The notes beneath the pieces were generated by a model, which was given only the letters and a program-made list of their open reading frames with translations, did no database searches and had not been told where the DNA came from. Shown here in pieces: positions 55,190 to 64,000 of a stretch of DNA of 64,000 nt; the stretch's first letter is position 1; each line of letters opens with the position of its first letter. The DNA is from Micractinium sp. NFX-FRZ. Its lineage: Eukaryota; Chlorophyta; Trebouxiophyceae; Chlorellales; Chlorellaceae. The translations under genes and the position numbers were made by a program. Location of the stretch: the NCBI GenBank assembly GCA_029339195.1, contig JAPTJF010000041.1, positions 124,001 through 188,000 of the forward strand. Direction: 5' to 3'.

Positions 55190-58100
55190 TCACTCCAGCT
55201 TGATGGTGGGGAATGCGAGCCAGGGCTGGCTGAACTGCTTGCCCTCCCCACGCAGGGAGGGGTCCCTGATGGCCGCCCGCATCTCATCATACTCGGCACG
55301 CACAGCCTTGAAGGCGGCCTCCGCCAGTGCCGCCTGCCGCGCCTCCTTCTCCTCTGCAGGTGGGCGAGGTAAGCACATGAGCGAGGGTGATGCGGTGTCA
55401 GGCCAGTGTGACTGCCAGCCTCAGCCGGCGCCGCCAGTTGTGCCTCCTCTGCAGGTTGAAGGGGGCACGGGTGTGGGCGGCAGGGGAGGGATGGTCACCC
55501 GCCCCCACCCCCGCCCTCCACCCACCCATCCACCCAACCATGCATTCAGCAATGCACAGCACCTGCTCGCAATAGAAAGCAGCTTTGAAGCGGCACATAC
55601 AAACAGCAGCAGGCAGCCCACCTGCGGGGATGCCCTCCAGGATTGCCTCCACATCCAGCTCCGGGCAGACGGAGATGCCGACGGGGGAGAAGCCGATGAC
55701 GCGCTTCTCGCCAATCGCCTTCTCAACCACGCGCGGCGGGGGCATGATGCTGCACAGAAGTGGACGTGAAGGGGAGGGTTAGGCTTGAGCAGGGAAGGCA
55801 CGCCTGTAGAATCAACCGTCTGCAGGCGCAAAATGACCCTGGGTCAGGCGGAGAGGAGTGCTTGGCAAATGGTTCCATTGGCCTGCAGATGTTGCCGCCT
55901 CCCATCTCCCCACAACACCTGAACGCTCGTCTCCCATCCCCGCCCCCACTCACGCGTAAGAGTACATTGTGAAGGGGTAGATGTGGGCGGCGGGCTTGGC
56001 CTTGGCGGACAGCGCACGCATGAGCTCCACGGCGGAGGGGTCAAAGGCGTCGGGGACAAACTCGTCTGCAGGGGGAGACGGGCGCACGGCCACAGCTCGG
56101 CGCATTGCTGTCTAGACGATGGCCTGATCATAGCATGGGATCCCAGCACAGCACAGCATGGGCGCTGCGCAGCACAGCAGAACACAGCACAGCACAGCAT
56201 GGGTGATGCACAGCACAGCAGAGCACAGAGCATCAGAGCACAGCGTTGATGATGCACAGCATGGCACAGCAGGGTGGAGCAGACCGCAGCATGGGCGTTG
56301 CTCAGCACAGCAGACCACAGCACAGCGCCCCCCTCTCACCGGTCTCCGGGTCGATGGAGCGGTCGCGGCCGCCGCTGGGCGCGATCCACATCAGCTTGCC
56401 GCCCTCGTTCAGTGCGGTCTGCAGCCAGCACAAATGGAACGAGCAGTTCATGAATGCCTTGCATTGAGTTTGCTGTACCGTCAGTCAACACAGGCTGAGA
56501 GGCTAGGGCAGGGGAAGGGGGGCGCGGGAGGAGGGCGGGGCTGCGGTGAAGCCTGTGAGACGCTGGCAGGATGCAGCGGCACACCCTCCCCCGGCCTCTC
56601 CCATGCTTGCGCATGCTTTCCTCCCTCTGCATGCCCATGAGCGTGTGCCTGTCCCATGGCCTGCTCATCTCCCACCAACCGCACGGATCAAACACGCCCC
56701 CACCGTCCACGCCCGAGCACCCACCTGCATGGCCTTGAGCGTGCGCCTGTTCATGGCCTGCTTCTCCCCCTTGAGCTCGGGCACATCGTCAATGTGCTTC
56801 TGCAGCAGCATTGGGCAATGCAGGACATGGGGGCACGGGCGTGTGTGGGTGTGGGCGGCACCAGCGCGGCAGCATGCGTGTGCAGCCGCGGACGTGCCGC
56901 GCGTCTGTGCAGGACTGCCACCCACCCAGGGGTGCAGTGCATGCATCACACGACACAGCGTGACGTGTAGAGAGGCGCACGCCCCGTCATCTCCCTAGTC
57001 AGCCTTGCCGTTCATCATCCCACCTTGGAGTGCACGCAGAACAGGTTGCGCCCCATGGAGAAGGGCTTGCAGAGGGCGTCGGTCACCACGCGGTCGCCGG
57101 CCACGTAGATCACCTCTGCAGGGGGGGCGGCCGTGCGGGGTTGAGGACGGGGTGCCAGGCCGGGAGATGCCAGTCTGGTTGGGGGTGCCAGAAATTGCTG
57201 GTCCAGGGTGATGCCCTGCCCTGGGCCGTGTCACCTCCCTGCGCACTCTCAGCCTGCGCACTGGCGCAGTGGGTACATGCCAGCCCCAGCAGCAGCGGTC
57301 CACCCTGCCACATGTCACACGCCCCTCCACCCGGCCCCTGCCTTTACATCACTCACCCGGCGCAATGTGGGCAAGGCCCGCTCTAGCACAGCATCACCGT
57401 GATGCCCCACCCCACCCCGCCACCACTCCTGCCTCCCAATCACCCGGCGCGCCATGTGGGGGAAGGCCTGCTCCAGCACCGCACCATTACATCACCCATT
57501 CACTGCTCTCCAGCCTCCCATTCCCTCTCACCCTGCGCCATGTGAGGGAAGGCCTGCTCCAGCAGCAGCGCAAACACGGCGGGGTCCGCCTCGCTCTGGT
57601 GGTTGGCAATGAGGATGATGTTCTCGCCTGGGTGGGTGGTGGGGCCAGGGAGGGGCATGTGAGCGCAATGGCGCGGTGAGCGCATACAACCTCCCAGGGC
57701 TGAAACCTCCCAGGGCCTGCCTCGCCCTGGTGGGCGGCTGCCACAGGCACGTCCTCGCATGCAATCTGGAAGGGGGCCTGCGCCCCCGCTAGCTCACCCG
57801 CATCCAGCTGCCGCTGCATCTCCGCAAACCGGTCGGCATGGCCCAGCACGCTGTTCTTGAAGTCCACCAGGCCGCTGCAACATTTAGACGGAGGAAATAG
57901 TGCGATGTGACTAGGGAGAAGTGGTGGTGTGGGCGAGAAGAGTTGGTAGGAACAGGTTTGCACCCCCAGCCCAACACACAACGCCGAGAAGGAGCCAGAC
58001 TGCCAGCGGGGGCCCCCACCCACCCACCGGATGTATCGCTGCCCAAATGCGTAGTAGTTGTACGGCTCCTCCAGCTTCTTGTGGTACGAGGGGAAGGTGT

Positions 58101-59351
58101 AGGCGGTGGCGGGGTTGAGCTCCAGCAGCACGCGCTCGCACACCTGCGCAGGGGAAGGGTGAGAGCAAGGGGAGGGTGGGAGCGTGAGTGCAAGGCAACA
58201 GCAGAAGGCAGGACTGGTCTGGCCGGCAGGCAGGTGGCCGCGGTGCCACGCACCAGCGCCCGCAGCAGATGCACCAGCACCTGCACCAAAAGAGACACAA
58301 AACCCCATGCACATTGCCTGCCCCACCACCCCACGCACCGAGGCCATCACGCGCGCCACAAAGTCGGCGTCGCCCCCCGGGGAGTCGCCCTGCAGGGTGG
58401 GAGATGGGCGCAGTGTGCTGTGAGCCCGCCCGCAACTTCAGAAGGACCTGACAGGATGTGAGGACCCAGGGGAGGGTGGCACCAGGCTGCGGGCGGGGGC
58501 CGCGGCGGGACGTGTGCCAACTCGGCAGCCCGATTCGTGTGCATCTCAAAACGGCAGCTACAACGTGGAAGAGCACCGGGCAGCTGCTGTGCCCACCTTG
58601 AGCACGGCGGCCTTGTAGTTGCCGTACAGCTCGTGGAAGGCTTCAATGATGCGCGGGGGGACCTGCGGGAGGCAGGCACAGGGGGCCCAGTGTTGAGGGA
58701 AGGAAGCGCACTGGTAGTGTTGCTGCACCGCTCGTGGGAGGACTCAACTGCTGATGCGGGTCGTGCTTGGTAGGCGAGGTGCAAGGGAGGAGGTGGGTGC
58801 GAGTGTGTGGGATGCAGCAGTGAGCGTGGGGATGCAGGGAGGCGGGAGGGGGCCAGCGTAGCAGGCGGGCAGCGAGCCCGGCTGGAGCTCAAGTGCTTGG
58901 GGTAACACTGCGAGTGTTGCACCGGCGCAAGCCTCAAGGGTGCACCTGACCAAAGTGTAACTGAACAGCGAAAGCCAGCGCCTCGCTGCAAAAGCAGCGA
59001 TGCGCGGCTGGAGTTTCAACCGTGCAAGCTCTGGCACCCGCCACTTGCAAGCCTGCGTCCTGCGGCCTCCGCGTCCTGCAGCGCCCACCCGCCCCACCCA
59101 CCCACCGTGCCGCTGGAGGCGCCCGCCTTGAGCAGCCCAAACAGCTGCTCCTCATTCTGCACCATTGCAAACGGCGAGCCAGTGGCGGGGGGTGCTGCCG
59201 TGGCGACCACCGCCACCCGCCCGCGCCGTGCCTGCCGCCGCTGCTGTGGCACATTGCGGGCTGGCGCCGCGGCGGGCTGGAAGGAGCGAACGGCGCGGCG
59301 GGGGACGCCGGCCTGCACGGCCTGCACCGCGACGGCACACACGGCTGCCAT
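55190..59351 (-). CDS. ATS1: Plastid glycerol-3-phosphate 1-O-acyltransferase
   Basis: Twelve exons, 59106-59351, 58597-58662, 58339-58389, 58028-58143, 57798-57874, 57532-57627, 57024-57115, 56725-56799, 56340-56418, 55954-56065, 55622-55749 and 55190-55353, encode 433 residues in phase. The enzyme transfers an acyl group from acyl-ACP to sn-1 of glycerol-3-phosphate, the first step of plastid glycerolipid synthesis. The Arg/Ala-rich N-terminus is a probable chloroplast transit peptide. Catalytic H-x4-D is NHQSEAD at residues 194-200. Conserved blocks [61 protein letters not shown] and GISVCPELD match soluble plant ATS1. Length is normal for the family. The intron after exon 6 contains two extra copies of the end of that exon; the intron after exon 9 is full of cagcaca repeats. 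Confidence 0.93.
56101..56330 (+). repeat. CAGCACAG-type imperfect repeat
   Basis: Many units of cagcacagca, with interspersed atgggcg(c/t)tg and gatgcacagc phrases, fill most of a GPAT intron. Confidence 0.8.
57351..57480 (-). repeat. Two degraded copies of the end of GPAT exon 6 with donor
   Basis: On the minus strand exon 6 ends ctggagcaggccttccctca and then catggcgcag|ggtgag. Copies of this edge lie at about 57441-57480 (ggagcaggccttcccccaca, then a gggtgatt donor-like end) and about 57351-57392 (gagcgggccttgcccaca, then gggtgagt). Both are inside the following intron and are not needed by the reading frame. Confidence 0.85.
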
Positions 59352-59611
59352 AGTTTGTGTGGAGGTGGCTGCTGGCTCCTCCTGGCGGCTGAAATGATAC
59401 TAATGGCGGATCAGGGTCTGCGGGGGCCGATCACGGGGTGCCGCGGAGAGGCCCATCTCTTCACCCGCTCGCGCCAGCTCATTTCCATTTCAGGCACGCC
59501 ACGAGTGTCCAATTGTCGCCATTGGCGGCAACCCTCTGCATCCATAGCACCCGAGATCGCCCTGCAAGCCACAGCTTGGGAGCGGTGGCTATGCAATTCG
59601 TCGCCTGACGA
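59352..59611. promoter_or_regulatory. Probable bidirectional promoter, GPAT / FBL15
   Basis: 260 bases separate divergent start codons at 59351 (-) and 59612 (+). No other feature is supported. Confidence 0.45.
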
Positions 59612-62600
59612 ATGGAGCCCAGCAGCGCTGAGCCTTTGCCCAAGAGGCCGCGCAGCAGTCAGGCAGAGAGCTTTCCCCGCTCTAGCGCCAGCCAGGAGCA
59701 GGAGGTCACGGAGGAAGACATGGACTTGCAAGGTGCGTGGTGGGCTACAGTGGCGCATGAATCGCCTCTTGGTCAGTGCAAATGCGCCCTCGAGGCCCGA
59801 CAGCCCACCCGAAACTCTCCACCGCCCGCCTGCGCCTCGCCTGCGCGCCCCTGGCACCTGATCTGCGGGCGGAAGGCTGTGTGCTGGGCCTCCCTGCGCT
59901 ACGAAGTGGGCTTTGCGCGCGCAGCAGGCCTGGTGTTGGGGGTGCGGCGGCGGTGGCGCCGGCGCGCGGCCGGCCACTCGTTGCAAACAGCCCGCCCTCC
60001 CCCGGTACCTTCTGGGCTGCAGAGCTGCGTGCGCTGGCCGGCAGCGGCGCGCTGGAGGGGGATGCAGCGCGGGAGAAGGTGCTGACCAGCGAGCACCTGC
60101 TCAACCTGGTCTTCAGCCACTTGAGCCTGGAGGACCTGTGCTGCGCGGCCATGGTGCGCCGCCGCTGGCGCGAGGTCACCTCCAACCCAGAGTTCTGGCA
60201 GACCATCAACCTCAAGGGCCGCACGCTGATGGTGTCCAAGGTTGGTGGGCGTGTGCAGTGCTTGTGGGTGGGTGCTGCATGCAGGTGGAGGGCAAGGAGG
60301 GTGGGGCAGCAGGCTGGGCGCGAGATGCAGCGGCAGGTGCGGGCGAGGCGCCGGCCTGTGTTGCGTTGCAAATGGTAGGCATCTGCCCCATCGCTCTTAA
60401 TATGCGCACACGTCTCTCGCAAAGCCAGTCTCGCTGGCTGACAACATGCAACACGATATGCTTTGGCCGCCCATACAGCCTGCCTGGCTGCCTGCCATTA
60501 CCCACGGTCGCCTGCTTCGGTCGCCTGCAGGTGCGTGCGCTGCTGTCGCGCCACACCAGCGTGCGCTACCTCAACGCCCGCGGCGTGCCCTTCACCCACG
60601 CCGACCTCGCCGCCCTGCTGCCCAGCCTCAAGTGAGCGGCCGTGCCGTGCGGGGCTAGGATCCACGGTGGCCTTGGCTGGCCGTCCTGGCTGGCATGACG
60701 TGGTGTCAGCGTTGGCGCCCGTTCTGTTGGTACCCACCGGAGCAAGGTGGTGGGCACTGCTGTGCTGAGTGGGCCCACAACTCCATCTAGCTTGTTGCAT
60801 TGAAGTGTATCCTTTGTCTCTTTTCTTCTTGTGCTGCAGCCAGCTGGAGAGCCTTGAGCTGGAGAAGGGGGGGTACGAGCGGGGCGAGCTGGAGGTGCTG
60901 TCCTCCCACCTGCCCTCCCTCACCCGCCTCGTGCTGGCCGGCGGCCTAATGGGCCCCGCCATGAGCCACGAGTGGACGGCGCTGAGCCACAGCCGGCTGG
61001 AGAGGCTGGAGCTGGAGGGGGGGAGGGCGGCGCGCCTGCGCATCCAGGGCCCGCAGCTCACCAGCCTGAGGTGGGTGGGGGGGAGGGGAGGGGACAGCAG
61101 GGGCGGGAGGGAGGGCTGGGGCGTGTATTGCAGTGTTGTGTGCAAGAGGGGCAGGAGGGAGGGCATGTGCGTGCGGTGCGGTGGCGGCGAGGCAGGCGTG
61201 TGGTTGGGTGGCGGCGCTGTTTGGACAAGGCAGAGCGTGCCTGCTGGCAAGCTGGATGGGTGGAGCCCCGCAGCCGGAGCCGAGGGGCAGTACTGACCCA
61301 ACAACAACATGTCGTCACCTGGGGGCCGCCCTTGTCCTCCACCTCATTCCGTCCTGCGCTCCTCCCCTGCCCGCAGCCTGCGCGACTTCTCGGCAGCTGC
61401 CCTGCAGCTGGTGGAGGCGGGGCAGCTCGCTGAGGTGGCGGTGGGCGAGTGCAGCAAGCTGACCGACGGCGCGCTGCGGGGGCTGCTGTGCCTGGAGGGG
61501 GCGGCGGCCACAGGTGGGGGGCGCTGCATCGTGTGCAGAAACAGCAGCAGCTGCTGTTGCTACAGCCGGCTAGCCAATGCTTGGCCCCGCCCTAGTTGCA
61601 AGAGCTGATGGTGCCAGCCTGCATGGCCGCACATGGTCGCTGCCTGGCCTGGACGCCCACCCGGCCTCCCCATCACAGCAGCCCTGCGTCCCCCTTCCCA
61701 CCCTGCCCCCACCTTGCCCGCCTCCGCAGCCCTGCCCGCGCTCACCTGCGTGCGCCTGTCGGCGGTGCCCAACGCCAGCGACGAGACGCTGCGCCTGCTG
61801 GGGCAGCGCCACCCCGCGCTGGCGGCGCTTGAGCTGGCCAGCTGCGGGGCGCTCACCGGCAGCGGGCTGGCGGCGCACGGCGGGTACGCCGCGCTGCGCA
61901 GGCTGAGCACCGAATTCTGCGACTCGCTGACGGGGTGAGCGGGAGGGGGTGAGAGGAGGGGGTGGGTGTGTGCTCAAGTGGCGACTTGCTGGTGGGGTGG
62001 GCGGGGAGGGTTTTGGCTTTTGGGAGGGCTCAAGGGGGGACCCGCTGACGGGGTGAGCGAGGGGTGTAGGAGGGGGGGTAGGGAGGCCAGAGCGATGGGG
62101 TGGGGTGTCGCTGGCTGAGCACCGCCGCAGTTGTGTGGTTGATCTGCTTGCGGGTGGTGGAATGATACAGGTGGAGATCGGGGTGGGTACAGGGTGCGTG
62201 TGGAGGTGGGGTCCGCGCTGCTGGCAGAGACTAGTGCAGGGGCAAGGTGGAACATTGGGGCAAGAGGCCCGGAGCGATCCGCTGCACTGTGCGTGTTTCG
62301 TTGGCATCGCACTGGCTAGCTCTCCTTTTACAGTCTGTTTTGTTGCAAAGAAAAAGATGCGACACGCTCACCGAGTGTGTGCCCACCCCCGCCTCGTGTC
62401 CCCCGGCGCCTCCCCATGCAGCGCCAACCTGTCTGACGCTGTGCACGAGCTGCACGCGCTGGAGGAGCTGCGCATCACGGGGTGTGCGCAGGTGGGCTCC
62501 CGCTCAACTTTCCAATTGACAGACGTGGTCTGCAGGATGCCCGCAGTGGGGTGCCGGCACTGCTTGCCCCAGCGCCCTGCTGCCTCGCCATGCCTTTGAT

Positions 62601-63938
62601 ACTGAATGCACCTGCAACACCCCTTGCCCCACACGCCCCCTGCTACCCCCACTACCCCACCCCGCCCCCGGCAGGTGACCACGCTGCGCCTGCAGTCCCC
62701 CCGCCTGGCGCGCCTGGCGCTGTGCGGCACGCGGGCGCTGCAGGAGCTGGACCTGCGCTGCGCACGCCTGGCTGACGTGGACATTGTGCCCACCAACCCG
62801 GGGCTCGCCGCCAGCCTGGCGCTGAGGTGGGCTGAGCGGGGGGCAAGACATGCTTATGTGGTCGGCGGGGTCCTGGACCTGCTCTGTGCACGCTTTGCTT
62901 GTTGTTGAGGAGTTGGGTGTTGCAGGACGGGGACATCGGGTTTGGCCGTCAGCCTGGCGCTGAGGTGGGCTGAGCCAGGGGAGTGGTTGCTGTGTGTGTG
63001 TGGGTGGGGTTGAGGTTTTGGCCGGTGTGTGGGTGCTGCGGAATGGGTGCTTCGGATAAGGACATATGGGCTCTGCCGTGGCCACGGCATGGCTGCGGCT
63101 GCTGGGTGCAGGTAGGGCCGGCAGACGGAAGCTTTTGAGTGTGCTTTCACCAAGAGTCGGCCTGTATAGTAAGTACAGAAAAACGAAGTACCACCGCTTA
63201 GTGTCGCCGCACAAGCGGTGGCTGTACATCCCCCCTGGCCCTCACCCTCTGCCGCCCCTCCTGCTTGCCCCTCCCCTCTGCAGGCGCATCCTGCTGGCCA
63301 GCCACGCGGTGCAGCGCCTGCAGTGGAGCGCCTTCCCGGCGCTGGAGACTGTGCGCCTTCAGGTGCGGTGTGTGTGGGGGGGCTGGGGGCAGCAAACGGG
63401 GTGTGAGCGGGATGTGATGTCATGCCGGGGCAGCCCCTCGGCGGTTGCTGCCCTGGGCATGCTGCCCTGCACCCATCCTTCTTGTCGTCTGCACGTGCAC
63501 CCCTCCCGTCCCCGCCCTTCCTCCCACCTCATCACCACCCCAGTGCCCCAACCAACTCGCTGGTGCGGGGCCTGTCCAGTCGCCTTTCCCCCCTCAACCC
63601 CCCACACATCCTCCACACCTTGCACCCTCCCTCCCTCCCCCCACCCCCGGCAGTGCCCCAACCTGCTAGTGCTTGGCCTACCCACCCCCTCACCCCTGAC
63701 ACGTCCTCTCCCTTATATGTTCCTCCCACCCGTCCCTTGTTCCCGCTCACACCCCCACCACACACACACCACCACCACCCCTCCCCACCCCACCCCTATC
63801 GTTGGCAGTGCCCCAACCTGGTGGAGCTGGACCTGTCGGAGTGCGGGGCGCTGCGGGACGGCGTGTTTGAGAGCCTGGGCAGCGGGGTGCCGGGCGGCGG
63901 GCCGGGCGGCTACGTGACGGGGGACCCCATCAACCCGG
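59612..63938 (+). CDS. F-box/LRR protein of the FBL15/SLOMO type, 5' part (runs off the right edge)
   Basis: Ten exons, 59612-59732, 60023-60240, 60531-60631, 60840-61070, 61377-61513, 61730-61934, 62422-62491, 62675-62826, 63284-63362 and 63809-63938, all in phase; the last ends at a GT donor (CCGG|GTGGGTG), so the gene continues past the window. After an acidic/Ser-rich leader with a basic PKRPRSS patch comes an F-box (LLNLVFSHLSLEDLCCAAMVR) followed by REVTSNPEFWQTINL. Leucine-rich repeats follow, such as LESLELEKG, LTSLSLRDFS, LAALELASCGALT, LEELRITGCA, LQELDLRCARL and LVELDLSECGALRDGV. The F-box plus EVT-x-NPEFW and the LRR order match Arabidopsis FBL15/SLOMO, an SCF E3 substrate receptor linked to auxin homeostasis. 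Several introns contain duplicate exon edges. Confidence 0.85.
61918..62067 (+). repeat. Three copies of the end of FBL15 exon 6 with donor
   Basis: The real exon end gactcgctgacggg|gtgagc (61921-61940) is followed by look-alikes at about 61982-62008 (gacttgctggtggggtgggc) and 62041-62067 (cccgctgacggggtgagcga). All carry a donor-like GGGGTG. Confidence 0.75.
62925..62980 (+). repeat. Duplicate of the end of FBL15 exon 8 with donor
   Basis: The phrase cagcctggcgctgaggtggg with following ctgag occurs at the real exon 8 end (about 62812-62835) and again at about 62950-62974, about 138 bases downstream inside the intron. The real donor is ctgag|gtgggc. Confidence 0.85.
63541..63830 (+). repeat. 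Three copies of the start of FBL15 exon 10 with acceptor
   Basis: CAG|TGCCCCAACC occurs with exon-like starts at 63544, 63654 and 63809 (spacings 110 and 155). Only the third continues into the leucine-rich repeat LVELDLSECG. The earlier two run into Pro-rich, T/C-rich intron sequence. Confidence 0.85.
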
Positions 63939-64000
63939 GTGGGTGCTGATTGCTGCCTGCTACTACTGTGGGAGGGGTATGGGTGGAGGGGGCTGGTGGA

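Noticed and set aside
1..64000. CRISPR arrays, bacterial operons or prophage
   Set aside because: No regularly spaced identical repeats with unique spacers; spliceosomal introns throughout show a nuclear eukaryotic genome. The regular copies in TlyA are exon-derived.

Overview
This is nuclear DNA of a green alga. It is very GC-rich and dense in short introns, with donors mostly GTGAG, GTGGG or GTGCG and acceptors mostly YTGCAG or CCGCAG. Several genes carry the chlorophyte poly(A) signal TGTAA downstream of the stop. The gene content includes a plastid-type glycerol-3-phosphate acyltransferase, a plant-type mS23 and a plant-type FBL15/SLOMO. The style fits a Chlorella-like trebouxiophyte (Chlorella, Micractinium or a relative); that placement is inference. 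I reconstructed exons by hand from splice motifs and required reading phase to close across every junction. About 123 introns in 16 genes came out this way.

Layout from left to right: mitoribosomal mS23 (-, runs off the left edge); TRIR-like protein (+); small DUF1772-like membrane protein (+); GT77-type glycosyltransferase (-); kynurenine 3-monooxygenase-like flavoprotein (-); a 16.5 kb, 43-exon kinesin-7/CENP-E-like gene (-) with a 771 bp Harbinger-like MITE in intron 18; TlyA-type rRNA methyltransferase (+) with a tandemly multiplied exon edge; a coiled-coil/membrane orphan (-); a damaged Gln/Ala-rich reading frame (+); a small membrane orphan (+); three tandem secreted fasciclin genes (-), the first with a LysM-like segment; Elongator subunit ELP6 (+); a secreted AA15-like LPMO with a basic tail (+); plastid GPAT/ATS1 (-); and an FBL15/SLOMO F-box LRR protein (+, runs off the right edge).

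No operon logic applies. mS23/TRIR, kinesin/TlyA and GPAT/FBL15 are divergent pairs with start codons 260-288 bp apart, so shared promoters are likely. The fasciclin array and the LPMO suggest a small neighbourhood of wall or extracellular-matrix genes. The other genes are unrelated housekeeping functions.

The most unusual signal is that introns repeatedly hold diverged copies of the edge of a neighbouring exon, splice site included. I see eight cases in five genes (DUF1772-like, kinesin, TlyA, GPAT, FBL15). The clearest is TlyA, where four copies of an acceptor plus exon start lie 109-132 bp apart. Four introns use GC-AG rather than GT-AG ends.
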